Below the pieces are notes generated by a model. That model had not been told where the DNA came from and ran no database searches. It saw only the letters and a list, made by a program, of their open reading frames with translations. From DASSFG01 sp035547915 (lineage in GTDB: Bacteria; Planctomycetota; Planctomycetia; Pirellulales; JAICIG01): 56,499 nucleotides of DNA. Position 1 is the stretch's first letter; each line of letters opens with the position of its first letter. The stretch covers positions 1 to 56,499 of the forward strand of contig DASZTS010000021.1 in the NCBI GenBank assembly GCA_035547915.1, in the 5' to 3' direction. Made by a program: the position numbers and the translations under genes. Below are positions 27,110-36,383 of the stretch, piece after piece.

Positions 27110-28081
27110 CTAGAACACACCGGCGGCGGGGTTGTACCCCAAACGATCACCGTGGTCTAGATCGGATTTGGCCTCCGCCTCGCGGCCGAGCTTGGCCAAC
27201 ACCTGCCCGCGATGGTGGTACATGACCGCCAGTTCGTGATCGAACTGCTCCTGCAGGGCCGGCCGATACCGCACCTTGGCGATCTCCATGACGATGTTCT
27301 GCCATTCCAGCACGGCGTCGATGGCCTGGTTCAGGTCCCTGAGCGCGGGCTCGCAATTGTCTTGCAGGAAATAGATGTAGCCTCGCGTATCGAGATAGGC
27401 AGCTTTCTGGGCTTTGGTCTTGGTGACCTCGAGTTTAACGGTGGGCGATGCGCCGCGGCCGTCTGCCTGAATGGCGGCCAGTTCGTCATCGACCATCTTC
27501 AGGGCCTGCTCGACGTCGACGAGGGCTTCGTTGAGCTCGATGTTGGCCATCGCCCTGGCATACGCCCGATTGTTGCGAGGCGTGGGGCCGGGGCTCAATT
27601 CGATCGCCTTCGTCAGATCGTCGATCGCTTCGCGATGCCGGTCGAGGCGCTGATAGACCTGGCTGCGCTGCAAATAGGAGTCCGCGTCCCTGGGATCGAG
27701 CCGAATCAGGTGATCAAAATCTGCGAGGCTGCCGGCGACGTCGTTCGCCTCCAGTTTCCAGCGGGCCCGATATTGGACGATTCGCGGGTTATCGGGCGAC
27801 CAAGTCGCGGCGCGCTCCAGATCGACCAGCGCGCCCTGAACATCGCCGAAGTCATGCTTTTCAAGCGCCCGGCCTATCAACTGGTCGCCGATGAACTGCT
27901 TTGCGCCGGCGGCCAAACCGCTCTCCCAAAGCACGCCGCTCAGCAGGCCGATGAAGGCGAGCACCAGCCCGGCCTTCCAGACCACGCCCACGACCGCCCC
28001 CGTCCGCCGAGGCGAGCGGCCATCGAACGTCGCGGGAATCGGGAAGCCGTGCTCGTCGAGCGGCGGGGAAGATGGTGGCAT
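27110..28081 (-). CDS. Membrane-anchored TPR protein
   Basis: A 323-residue protein starting at MPPSSPPLDEHGFPIP (ATG 28081); the in-frame extension to 28159 is not protein-like. One N-terminal transmembrane helix (about 27-50, GAVVGVVWKAGLVLAFIGLLSG) is followed by tetratricopeptide repeats: GALVDLERAATWSPDNPRI, GSLADFDHLIRLDPRDADSY, EAIDDLTKAIELSPGPTP and ALRDLNQAIDAV. It is likely a scaffold for protein contacts outside the membrane. It may be cotranscribed with the downstream LPS-kinase-like gene. Confidence 0.85.
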   Translation of the reverse strand: MPPSSPPLDEHGFPIPATFDGRSPRRTGAVVGVVWKAGLVLAFIGLLSGVLWESGLAAGAKQFIGDQLIGRALEKHDFGDVQGALVDLERAATWSPDNPRIVQYRARWKLEANDVAGSLADFDHLIRLDPRDADSYLQRSQVYQRLDRHREAIDDLTKAIELSPGPTPRNNRAYARAMANIELNEALVDVEQALKMVDDELAAIQADGRGASPTVKLEVTKTKAQKAAYLDTRGYIYFLQDNCEPALRDLNQAIDAVLEWQNIVMEIAKVRYRPALQEQFDHELAVMYHHRGQVLAKLGREAEAKSDLDHGDRLGYNPAAGVF

Positions 28082-28269
28082 CTTTGCAATTCTCGTATCC
28101 GGATAGCGCTTATCAGAGGTTGCCAAAAAACCGATCCGGCGATCACGATTATCTCGCATCGCCGGAAGGTCTCTCGTCAGCTTCTAGGGTATTCCGCACC
28201 GGCCGGATCGGCAAGCTCACTACCCCTTGCACAAACACCCAGGCAAGGGGTGTGGCTCACGTCTCCCTC

Positions 28270-28321
28270 GAAAAAACGGATGAGAACCGGCCGCCCGACG
28301 ATCTGCTCGAAGGCGGCCGGT
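28270..28321 (-). terminator. Probable terminator after sppA
   Basis: Just past the sppA stop on the minus strand, CCGGCCGCC and GGGCGGCCGG form a strong stem. A run of six T follows about 10 nt later. The spacing is longer than ideal, so efficiency is uncertain. Confidence 0.4.
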
Positions 28322-28333
28322 TTCCCGCTCGGC

Positions 28334-30277
28334 TCAATGCGCCCAGACCCATTCTGGGGCCATCAACACGGCACCTTCGGCCCGCAGGGTTTCCAGATGA
28401 CGCAGCGCGGTGAGCACGGCGCGGACACGTTGGGGATCCAGCCGATCGAGGTACGGCACCGCCGCCGTCACAAGCGTGTTGGCCGATGCCCACGCGACGT
28501 GCTGCGAATCGTCCTTCGGTCCTTCGGCATCTTCCAACAGTTGTTCCAAGAAATTCTTGGGCTCGGGCACCGTGCGCACCTCATACTCTTTGAGTTGCGC
28601 CTGGCCAGCAATGAACTTGATCGCGTCGTCGAGTGTGCCGATGCGGTCGACGAGGCCCAATTCGAGTGCCTGTCGCCCCGTATACACACGGCCGCCCGCC
28701 AACTCATCGATCGGCTTCTTCAACTTGTCACCACGGGCCTCGGTGACGTGCCCTTTGAACACGCCGTAGATTTCGTCCATCCAAGCCTGCATGCGCTGCC
28801 GCTGCTCGGGCGTGAAGACTTGCATCGAGCTGAGGATCGAGGCGTTGGTGCCCCGCTGGTAGCCCTTCCATTTGACGCCGACCTTTTTCCACAAGTCGTT
28901 CGTCGCCAGCTTGCCTCCCACCACGCCGATCGAGCCGGTGATTGTGGACTCGTCGGCATAGATCGTGTCGGCCCCGCAGGCCACATAGTAACCGCCGCTG
29001 GCGGCGACGCCGCCCATCGACACGACAAACGGCTTTTTGGCCTTCACGCGCTTCGTGGCGCTGAGAATGATCTCGCTCGCGGTGGCTGAGCCGCCGGGCG
29101 AATCGACCCGCAGCACGACCGCCTTGATCGTGTCGTCTTCGGCGGCCTTGTCGAGGGCTTTACGCAGAGCCGTGCTGCTGGCCGTTTCCCCGCTGGCGCC
29201 GAGCGGGCTGCCTTCCGAATCGCCGAGCGTGATCGCTCCCTCGACGTAAACGACCGCCACCGAGTCCTTGTAGGTCTTCTTTTTCTTCGCGCCTCCCAGT
29301 AACTCGGCCCAAATGTTCAAGGCGGCCAACGGTGATGAGAGGTCGAGCTCGGGCTGCGATTTCTTTCCGTAGTTATGATTGAACTTGACCTGCTCGCCAA
29401 ACTCTTTCTTGAGTACGGCCTCGAACTCTTCGTGCTGCTCGACCGCGTCGATCAGGCCCATTTCCTTCGCTTTCGAGGCCGAATAGGGACCACCATCGAC
29501 CCATGTTTTGACTTGTTCGACGTCGACCCGGCGCCCCTCCGCGATCAGGCGCAGTTCGGTCTTGAACCGGTCGTCCAAGAGCCAGTTCTGCATCTCCTCC
29601 GCCTGCGGACTGGGCCCGTCGCGCATGAACATCTCGGCGGCGCTCTTATAATCGCCGCAGGTCAAGAAGTCGGGCTGGACACCCAGCTTGTCGAGCAAGC
29701 CGCGCAGATAAGGCGACTCGCCATACAGGCCCGTCAGCCATAGATCGCCGGTCGGCACGACGCTAAGACGATCGACCCCGGCCAACAGCGCATAGTCACC
29801 CATCGAAAGCTCGTCGACATGGGCGTAGATCTTCTTCCCCTTCTCGCGCACACGGGAGAGGACCTGCCGTACTTCTTCGGCCTGCGAGATCGAGGGATGG
29901 GCGCCTTCGAGCGACAAGACGACGGCTTTCACGGCCTCGTCATCGCCCGCTTTCGTCAACCGGGCTACGAGGTCTTTCAGTGAAATGCTGTGTTCGGTTG
30001 CAAACAGAATTCCGCCTTCACGCGGCGTTTCGACGATATCGCCCCGCAAGCGAAAGACGGCCACGCTGTTCTTCGAGGCAGTCGACGGCTTGTCGGACTT
30101 TTTTGCCTCCTTGCCCGCCGACCGCTTTTCCGATTTCTTCGCGTCCTTGTCTTCGGTCGTCTGCTTATCGGCTGGCTGTTTTTCCTTTTCGTCGTCGGCC
30201 GCGAAGGCCGCCGAAAAGGTCCAAAGAAGCCCGGCTGCGAACGCAGCCATGCCGATTCGTTTTGCCGTGGATCGCAT
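28334..30277 (-). CDS. sppA: Signal peptide peptidase SppA (long, two-domain type)
   Basis: A 647-residue protein with an N-terminal signal (MAAFAAGLLWTFSAAFA). A charged linker (DDEKEKQPADKQ...) is followed by two S49 protease domains. The first has DYKSAAEMF with Lys211, the general base. The second has VDSPGGSATA and GGVAASGGYYVACGAD with Ser427, the nucleophile. This Lys/Ser split across two domains matches the 67-kDa E. coli-type SppA, which degrades cleaved signal peptides in the membrane or periplasm. Both catalytic residues are in place, so it should be active. The first 10 residues before the alternative Met10 may or may not be translated. Confidence 0.93.
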   Translation of the reverse strand: MRSTAKRIGMAAFAAGLLWTFSAAFAADDEKEKQPADKQTTEDKDAKKSEKRSAGKEAKKSDKPSTASKNSVAVFRLRGDIVETPREGGILFATEHSISLKDLVARLTKAGDDEAVKAVVLSLEGAHPSISQAEEVRQVLSRVREKGKKIYAHVDELSMGDYALLAGVDRLSVVPTGDLWLTGLYGESPYLRGLLDKLGVQPDFLTCGDYKSAAEMFMRDGPSPQAEEMQNWLLDDRFKTELRLIAEGRRVDVEQVKTWVDGGPYSASKAKEMGLIDAVEQHEEFEAVLKKEFGEQVKFNHNYGKKSQPELDLSSPLAALNIWAELLGGAKKKKTYKDSVAVVYVEGAITLGDSEGSPLGASGETASSTALRKALDKAAEDDTIKAVVLRVDSPGGSATASEIILSATKRVKAKKPFVVSMGGVAASGGYYVACGADTIYADESTITGSIGVVGGKLATNDLWKKVGVKWKGYQRGTNASILSSMQVFTPEQRQRMQAWMDEIYGVFKGHVTEARGDKLKKPIDELAGGRVYTGRQALELGLVDRIGTLDDAIKFIAGQAQLKEYEVRTVPEPKNFLEQLLEDAEGPKDDSQHVAWASANTLVTAAVPYLDRLDPQRVRAVLTALRHLETLRAEGAVLMAPEWVWAH

Positions 30278-30776
30278 CGGTTCTTATCTCCCTTGTCTGC
30301 TTTGCAATCTCGTTTCGAGTGCTGCCAAAACGGCCGGTGCGCGAACCTTCCACGCGGCGACACCCGCTGTCGGATAGGTTCTCGAAAGGTTGCGCAAAAA
30401 CCGAGCGGCGAATAACGTTGTCTACGGGTCGCCGGGGCGGTTTGCTCGGCCGGTTCAGGCGACCCGCGTATTGAAGTTAATTCGCCCGATGCGGCTCAAT
30501 ATAACGGCGGCTTCCGGGGAAAACCATGCGCCAAGGGAAATCGACGCGCCGTGGCATGCCGGAAACCAGTATGACGCGCGTCGGTCCATAAGATTGCGGA
30601 CGGCCATCGCACTACAGCACTCCGGCGCGCCGGAGTGAGCGAGGGGGAAGGTCCTTTCGTATCGGGACAAGGGGAACTTCGGCACACGGCACGCTTTGTG
30701 CTCTGCACTGCTCGATCATTCGACGTTCACAACGCACAAAGAGATCACGAACACCTTCACTTTGGGGATCCGAACC
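30278..30776. other. Intergenic region between sppA and the CsbD-like gene
   Basis: These 499 bases are a divergent promoter region. They hold a stem GGGTCGCC...GGCGACCC (30426-30465) and a perfect 20-bp palindrome at 30618-30637. No coding sequence is supported. Confidence 0.5.
30618..30637. repeat. Perfect 20-bp palindrome CACTCCGGCGCGCCGGAGTG
   Basis: This is a 10+10 perfect inverted repeat about 140 bp upstream of the CsbD-like start. It could be an operator or a hairpin; nothing else indicates which. Confidence 0.5.
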
Positions 30777-31238
30777 ATGCTCAATGCACAGGAAGTCCGG
30801 GGGCAGTGGGAAAAACTGCGAGGAAAGATCAAACAGAAGTGGGGGCAACTCACCGACGACGATTTGCAAATCGTAGGCGGCAACGTCGACGAGTTGGTAG
30901 GGCGCATCCAGGAAAGAACGGGAGTCGCCCGAGAGCAAATCGAAAAATTCATCGGCGACCTGGCATCGGGCACTTCGTCTACGGTCGAACAGGCCCGCGA
31001 CGCCGCGATGGGCTTCGCCAGTCAGGCCAGCGACCGGATGCGTGAGGGCTATGAGCAGGTCAGCAATCGCGTGCGGGACCATTATGACGAAATGAGCGAC
31101 CGCGTGCGCGAAGGCGCCGGCCGCGTGGGCGAACGAGTACGAGAGAACCCCGCTCAGGCCATGCTAGCCGTATTCGGCATGGGGGTCGTCACCGGAGTCG
31201 TCCTCGGGCTCATGCTTCGTTCCGATAACGACCATTGA
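30777..31238 (+). CDS. CsbD-like stress protein with C-terminal membrane helix
   Basis: A 153-residue protein starting at MLNAQEVRGQWEKLRG (ATG 30777); an upstream in-frame start at 30696 adds a non-conserved stretch. Residues 1-60 match the CsbD domain (WEKLRGKIKQKWGQLTDDDL, VGGNVDELVGRIQERTG), known from general-stress proteins. A long amphipathic, charged coiled region follows (VEQARDAAMGFASQASDRMR). Then comes a C-terminal glycine-rich membrane helix (AMLAVFGMGVVTGVVLGLML), like the DUF883/ElaB ribosome-membrane tethering family. A stress or envelope role is inferred. The next gene is 91 nt downstream and has a similar terminal helix. Confidence 0.82.
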   Translation: MLNAQEVRGQWEKLRGKIKQKWGQLTDDDLQIVGGNVDELVGRIQERTGVAREQIEKFIGDLASGTSSTVEQARDAAMGFASQASDRMREGYEQVSNRVRDHYDEMSDRVREGAGRVGERVRENPAQAMLAVFGMGVVTGVVLGLMLRSDNDH

Positions 31239-31329
31239 GGATTGACCAATTCGCACGTCGGCGGCGGTCGCCGTGGCGGCAACGCGGCGGCCGCTGCCGG
31301 TCGGCAACCTAGGAGGAAGGATCGCTAAC

Positions 31330-31653
31330 ATGGCACATGAACGCATGTCGCAATACGCTCCCGAGCGCATCGAAGAACAGGAGGGCCGGCTGCGGGCGGG
31401 TTATGGCCGGGCTCGCGAAATGGTGGGAGATCATCCCGGCTACTCGGCCCTCGCGTGTTTCGGCATCGGGCTCGGGGTGGGCGCCGTGGTGACGTTGTTG
31501 CTCGCGCCGCAGAAGAAACATAAGTCGTGGTACAAAGACTACAAGAGCTATCTGCCCGACGAGCGGCGGGCCGAAGCCTTGGCCCACCAGGTGCGTGAAA
31601 CGGTGTGCCAGGTCCTGCCCGACGCGATTTCACGATATATGAAGCACCGCTAG
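31330..31653 (+). CDS. Small membrane-helix protein (partner of the CsbD-like gene)
   Basis: A 107-residue protein starting at ATG 31330, with GGAGGAAGG upstream. The N-terminus (MSQYAPERIEEQEGRLRAGY) is helical. A glycine-zipper-like hydrophobic segment (ALACFGIGLGVGAVVTLLLA, about 43-62) resembles YtxH/DUF883-type proteins. The basic tail is KKHKSWYKDYKSYLPDERR. The function is not known; its position and terminal helix suggest it is made together with the CsbD-like protein. A strong terminator follows. Confidence 0.75.
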   Translation: MAHERMSQYAPERIEEQEGRLRAGYGRAREMVGDHPGYSALACFGIGLGVGAVVTLLLAPQKKHKSWYKDYKSYLPDERRAEALAHQVRETVCQVLPDAISRYMKHR

Positions 31654-31685
31654 CCGCGCAACCCACGAACCTCGAATCTCCATGG

Positions 31686-31725
31686 CTGGCCTCGGGTGGC
31701 TTTGTTGCCCGAGGCCAGTTTTTTT
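31686..31725 (+). terminator. Intrinsic terminator
   Basis: CTGGCCTCGGG and CCCGAGGCCAG form an 11-bp perfect stem with an 11-nt loop, followed at once by seven T. It ends the CsbD-like operon. Confidence 0.93.
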
Positions 31726-31792
31726 ATTGGCTGTGGCGGTCCCGCCAGCAAGGCATGGAAGCGGGCGTGGGCGTTACGAAGTCGGCTACGAC

Positions 31793-33304
31793 CTAGTCGG
31801 CGTTCGCTTCCGCCAGCCGCTTTTCCCAGAACTCCCTGGCTGCGGCCCAATCGCTGGCCGCCAATGGGGAGTCGGTCTTCTGCTTGTCGATCATCTCCTT
31901 GCGCTCGTTGAGCCAGTCGAGAAAGAACTGCGCCGAGGCACGGCTGACGCGGTGCGGCTCGTCGCCCATCTCCACATACCAGGGCGCGCTCGTGGCAAAA
32001 CGGTAGGTGTTTTCCACGTCGGTCACGGCCCGAATCAATAGCCAGCCGCTGGATTCGAACTTGACCGGCGGCAAGCGGCCGCTCTTGGCCACCTCTTCGT
32101 AGCGCACGGTCTGAGCGAGGCGCCCATCCTTGATCAGCTCAAAATAGCTGATCGTGTCGCGGGCGGTGAAGTTGAGCAGCACATCGAGGACGAACGTTTC
32201 GCCCTCCGGCTCAGTGAAGACGTGGCCGGGCAACTGGCCGTTGGCGAAGGGGCGGATGAGCGGGCCGTTGGTCACGACGGACCGGCCCATCCTGAATCCC
32301 TTCCACCACGTTTCGTAGTTGAAATGATCCTTGTCGACCCACACGTAGACACGGTTATAGCCGACCGGATTCGGCGCTTCGCCCGAGCCGCTGCCGGCCG
32401 AAGGAGGCACGCGCAGACCGCAATTGAGCACGTGGTAATAGATTTCGTGTGTCCAGCGCCCTATTCCGACCGGGCCGGGCATCAGCTTTTTGTCGCGAGG
32501 CCGCCCGTTGGCATCGTCGATCATCTCGCCGCGGCAGAATTGGTCGTTGGCCAGCTCGATCGAATCGACCCGGCCGGTCGCCAGCCAAACCGGTAGGTCC
32601 CAGGCGGTCGGTCGAACGGCATCGATCCACGCGTTTTCATGCTCGCGGGCCATTGCCAGGGAACTCGGTGCCTGGCCGTCGCCGGACGATCTCGTTAGCA
32701 GCGGTCGATCGACGTTCAGATAAAGGAATGTGCTCCCTTTGTCGGCGCTTTCGCCGCCCAGGAGGTCGCAGTATCGGTTCTTATCGAACTGCTTGACCGG
32801 CTGGGTGGGCAGGGTTCGACCGGTCCATTCGTTCTTCTTCGTCGACCAGGTACTCAAGCCGGCAACGTGCAAGTCTTCGGCCCGCATGAGCAACTCGGCG
32901 TCGTTGACGGGCCGGTGAACATGGAGGTCGCCGGCCCACCACCCCTCCTCGGCCATGTTGCAAGCGCGGGGCAGATCGACGACTTTATTGTCCTTCGACT
33001 GGTTCCCGATGATGAGATAGCCGTTGCGCACCACGTATTCCGGTCCACGTTCGATCTCGAAGTGGTAGGTCCCCTTGGCCAGCTTGAGCGTGACCGTTCC
33101 CGGGATCACGAAATGGTCGTTCCAAAAGGGCATCTTCGCCGCACGCTGGGCACGGTCTTTCTCGTTGCGCAGGTGCAGCCGGCAAGGAATCGGCGTTTGC
33201 GTTTCGGCATCGACGACCGTAAGCGACAATTCGCCCGCGGCCAGGACTTGCGAAGCGGCGAAGGCGACGCAAACGAAGACGAAATTCGTGAGTGACAGGC
33301 GCAC
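31793..33304 (-). CDS. Secreted CehA/McbA-like (PHP-type) metallohydrolase family protein
   Basis: A 503-residue protein. The start is GTG at 33304: an AGGAGG lies exactly 7 nt upstream, and the resulting N-terminus MRLSLTNFVFVCVAFAASQV is a clean signal peptide. The ATG upstream at 33346 lacks this site. After a carboxypeptidase-regulatory-like Ig domain (about 24-110, LTVVDAETQTPIPCRLHL) comes WWAGDLHVHRP, the HxH metal motif of the CehA/McbA and PHP phosphoesterase superfamily. A C-terminal beta domain has WWKGFRMGRSVVTNGPLI. The catalytic His set cannot be fully checked, so the activity is uncertain. It is divergent from the C25 peptidase gene. Confidence 0.72.
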   Translation of the reverse strand: MRLSLTNFVFVCVAFAASQVLAAGELSLTVVDAETQTPIPCRLHLRNEKDRAQRAAKMPFWNDHFVIPGTVTLKLAKGTYHFEIERGPEYVVRNGYLIIGNQSKDNKVVDLPRACNMAEEGWWAGDLHVHRPVNDAELLMRAEDLHVAGLSTWSTKKNEWTGRTLPTQPVKQFDKNRYCDLLGGESADKGSTFLYLNVDRPLLTRSSGDGQAPSSLAMAREHENAWIDAVRPTAWDLPVWLATGRVDSIELANDQFCRGEMIDDANGRPRDKKLMPGPVGIGRWTHEIYYHVLNCGLRVPPSAGSGSGEAPNPVGYNRVYVWVDKDHFNYETWWKGFRMGRSVVTNGPLIRPFANGQLPGHVFTEPEGETFVLDVLLNFTARDTISYFELIKDGRLAQTVRYEEVAKSGRLPPVKFESSGWLLIRAVTDVENTYRFATSAPWYVEMGDEPHRVSRASAQFFLDWLNERKEMIDKQKTDSPLAASDWAAAREFWEKRLAEANAD

Positions 33305-33476
33305 GCGCGGGCCTCCTAGGTATGAACCGACAACCAAGTTTAGCACGCCCGGCGCCGGCCTGGCCCTCTGCGGGGCCGCGGCCGGCCAGCTTTTGATCTT
33401 GTCCGCCGGGCGGCGACAGCGGTAGAGTTCATGGGAGCAACGCTCTGCCCCCTTTCTTTCTGTTGTTCAACGGCCC

Positions 33477-35069
33477 GTGCAGCTTTCCTGGTTATTGCTC
33501 GCTCTGCTCGCGACACCGGCTCAGGCCGTCGATACGGTGGTGGTCTGCCCACCCGTATTCGAGCCGACGATGAAGGCATGGTGCGATTTTCGACGCAGCC
33601 AGGGACGCCGCATCGCACGAGTTGACGGCACCCGAAAGCCGACCGAGATCCGCGACGAGATCCGCAAGCTGGCCGCTACGGGTTCCGTGCGATTCGTCGT
33701 GCTGGTGGGTGATGCCGATCCACCGGCGGCCGGCGACCGTTCGCGACGTGGTTACAGTGTGCCGACGCACCACGTTCCCGCGAATGTCAACGTCAAATGG
33801 GGATCGGAACCGGAGATCGCGACCGATAACTGGTACGCCGACTTCGACGACGATGAGTTGCCCGATGCGGCCGTAGGCCGCCTGAGCGCGGACTCGGTCG
33901 CCCAACTGACTACGATCGTGGCCAAGACGATCGCATACGAGAGTTCGGCTGCGGGTGAGGGCAGCGGCACGCCGCCGGACGATCAATGGCGCCGCCGCGT
34001 GAACCTGATTGCCGGACTGGGCGGTTTCGGAGCGATTCTCGATACGGCGATCGAGACGGCCGCCAAGTCGATCATCGCCGAGGGGATTCCGGCCGCCTAC
34101 GCGACGTCGTTGACCCATGCGAGTTGGCGCAGCCCGTATTGCCCGCCGCCGGAGGAATTTGGGCAAACTGTGGTCGGCCGGATGAACGAAGGGTGCCTGT
34201 TCTGGGTCTACATGGGGCACGGGCAGCCGCGCGAGCTCGATCGCATACAGGTGCCGGGTGGCGAGCACTCGATCCTGCGCATAGACGACCTACCCCGCCT
34301 ACACGCCACACACGGACCGCCGATCGCCCTCTTCCTGGCCTGCTATACCGCCGCATTCGATGGCCGGACCGATTGTCTTGCCGAGGAATTGCTGCGAGCC
34401 AGGCTGGGGCCGGTGGCGACCATCGGTGGGTCGCGCGTGACCATGCCCTATGCCATGAGCGTGCTGGGCCTCGAGATGCTCAAGGAATGTTTTGTCTCTC
34501 TCCGGCCGACCATCGGCGAAATGCTACTGCACGCCAAACGCAACATGGTGCTTGGGGCGCGCGATGACGAGCGTAGCAAGCAGTTCGATGCACTGGCCGG
34601 GCTTTTGAGCCCGGCGGGCAGCGACCTGGCCGCCGAGCGATTGGAGCACGTCCACCTTTTCAATCTACTGGGCGATCCGTTGCTTTCGGTGGTGCATCCC
34701 GAACAGGTGCGCGTGGCGGCGGCGGGAACCGTGCGCACGGGCGATCGGATCGCCGCGGCGGGCGAATGCCCCTTCGACGGCCGGGCGACGGTAGAACTGG
34801 TCGTCCGTCGCGACCGTCTGACCTTCAAGCATCAGGCCCGCGACGACTATGGCGCGTCAAGCGAGGCCGATGATTATCGGCGGACGTATGTCGCCGCCAA
34901 CAACACGCGCCTCGCGGCCGTGCAGGTGCCCGTCTCGCAAGGAAAGTTCCAGGCTCATCTGACGGTACCGGAAAACGCGCGCGGTGCCTGTCATGTGCGC
35001 GTTTTCGTTCAAGGCCGAGGCCGCTTTGCGGCCGGCGCCACCGACGTTCTGGTCGAAGGCCAGCCGTAA
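33477..35069 (+). CDS. Peptidase C25 (gingipain-like) secreted protein
   Basis: A 530-residue protein with a GTG start (33477) and the signal peptide MQLSWLLLALLATPAQA; no Shine-Dalgarno is visible. The C25 fold is shown by DNWYADFDDDELPDAAVGRL (about 117-136), VYMGHGQPRE with His248 and LFLACYTAAFDG with Cys289, the His/Cys dyad of gingipains (inferred by pattern). The end has an Ig-like beta domain (about 400-530). No Por-secretion C-terminal domain is obvious. It probably acts as an extracytoplasmic cysteine peptidase. Planctomycete C25 proteins are often of this smaller single-domain form. Confidence 0.78.
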   Translation: MQLSWLLLALLATPAQAVDTVVVCPPVFEPTMKAWCDFRRSQGRRIARVDGTRKPTEIRDEIRKLAATGSVRFVVLVGDADPPAAGDRSRRGYSVPTHHVPANVNVKWGSEPEIATDNWYADFDDDELPDAAVGRLSADSVAQLTTIVAKTIAYESSAAGEGSGTPPDDQWRRRVNLIAGLGGFGAILDTAIETAAKSIIAEGIPAAYATSLTHASWRSPYCPPPEEFGQTVVGRMNEGCLFWVYMGHGQPRELDRIQVPGGEHSILRIDDLPRLHATHGPPIALFLACYTAAFDGRTDCLAEELLRARLGPVATIGGSRVTMPYAMSVLGLEMLKECFVSLRPTIGEMLLHAKRNMVLGARDDERSKQFDALAGLLSPAGSDLAAERLEHVHLFNLLGDPLLSVVHPEQVRVAAAGTVRTGDRIAAAGECPFDGRATVELVVRRDRLTFKHQARDDYGASSEADDYRRTYVAANNTRLAAVQVPVSQGKFQAHLTVPENARGACHVRVFVQGRGRFAAGATDVLVEGQP

Positions 35070-35288
35070 CGGACGGCTGCCCATTGCTTCATCCGACCGC
35101 GCGCCGCTCCCTGGGCGGGTCGCAGCAAAACTGGTATTCTCTTAGGCGGCGGTGCTACTTCGATGCCGCGGCCGGCACAACGGTCCATCATCGAAGCAGA
35201 CCACGCGCCGGGGGCTCGGGGCGGTGGGCTTGTGCAAAGCCCATTGGGCCTCCGTCACACGCGAATCGCAGAAAAAGGAGTAGCAGCC

Positions 35289-36344
35289 ATGACCTCGCCT
35301 TTACGGAGTTTGATCGCCTGCGGCACCAAAGTGTGGCTCGACTCGATCGACCCCGATTTGGTGGTCGAGAACCGGAGCCGCGGGGCGACCGGTGCCACCT
35401 CGAATCCGATCATCATCGCTGACCTGATCAAGACCGGCCGCTTCGACGACGAGATCGAGCAGTTCGTGCGCGAAGGGCTGTCCGACGAAGCGATCGCCTG
35501 GCAGATGACCGATAAGCTCGTCAAGCACGCGCAGGACGTCTTCTTGCCCGTCTGGAAAGAGACCAAGGGGGACGACGGTTACGTCAGCTTCGAGCTCGAT
35601 CCGCTGCTCGAGGATCCCTCCTCGGGGCCGCCGCATAACGAGCGCGTCGCCCGCTACATCGAGCTGGGTAAGCAATGGGCGCGCGGTCACAGCAACCGGA
35701 TGATCAAGGTGCCCGCGACCCCCGCCGGCCTGGGAGCCCTGGAGGAGTTGGCCGCTGCCGACGTGACTCTGAACGTCACGTTGATCTTTTCGCCCCGGCA
35801 GTATCACGAGGCCCGCGAAGCGATCTGGCGCGGCGCCCAGCGCCGCAAGAGCGGCCTTACGCACTTCAAGAGCGTCTATAGCATTTTTGTTTCGCGACTC
35901 GACGTTTATACCGAGAAGGCGGTGCCGCAGCTTTCGCCGGCCGCGCAAGGCATGGTGGGTATCGTCAATGCCAAGCGTATCTGGCGCGAAAACCAAGAGT
36001 TCTGGGCACCGAAGAAGACGCCCTTGCATCAAGAAATGATCTTCGCCAGCACCGGCACCAAGAAGAAAGACGATCCGCCCTGGAAGTACGTCGAATCCTT
36101 TGCCGGCAGCGACATCGAGACGAACCCGCCGGCCACCAATGAAGCGGTCGAAAAGAGCGGCCGCGTAATGACCCGGCAGATCGACAAGTTGCCGCCGCCC
36201 GCGGTGCTCGACGAGATCGATCGCCTCGTCGATATCAAGAAGTTGGAAGAGACGCTGATGCGGGAGGGGATCCAGAAGTTCGCCGATCCCATGAAGGCCC
36301 TGCTCAAGCAAATCGACGAGAAGCGAGCCGCCCTGGCGACCTAG
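35289..36344 (+). CDS. Transaldolase family protein
   Basis: A 351-residue protein starting at MTSPLRSLIACGTKVW (ATG 35289), with AAGGAG 10 nt upstream; the in-frame extension to 35163 lies over the leader. It has the transaldolase core: WLDSIDPDLV, GATSNPIIIADLIKTG, RMIKVPATPAGLGALEEL with the Schiff-base Lys, and LNVTLIFSPRQYHEA. It moves a dihydroxyacetone unit between sugar phosphates in the pentose phosphate pathway. It is the first gene of a likely operon with the SEC-C/TPR and RibD genes (39-nt gap, then 1 nt). Confidence 0.88.
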   Translation: MTSPLRSLIACGTKVWLDSIDPDLVVENRSRGATGATSNPIIIADLIKTGRFDDEIEQFVREGLSDEAIAWQMTDKLVKHAQDVFLPVWKETKGDDGYVSFELDPLLEDPSSGPPHNERVARYIELGKQWARGHSNRMIKVPATPAGLGALEELAAADVTLNVTLIFSPRQYHEAREAIWRGAQRRKSGLTHFKSVYSIFVSRLDVYTEKAVPQLSPAAQGMVGIVNAKRIWRENQEFWAPKKTPLHQEMIFASTGTKKKDDPPWKYVESFAGSDIETNPPATNEAVEKSGRVMTRQIDKLPPPAVLDEIDRLVDIKKLEETLMREGIQKFADPMKALLKQIDEKRAALAT

Positions 36345-36383
36345 CTCGCCGTTCTTATCACCGAACGCACAACACAAACCACG

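Noticed and set aside
27212..29089. Plus-strand ORF of 625 codons across the TPR and sppA genes
   Set aside because: It spans two well-supported minus-strand genes, lacks any domain signature and is composed of GC-skewed shadow codons.
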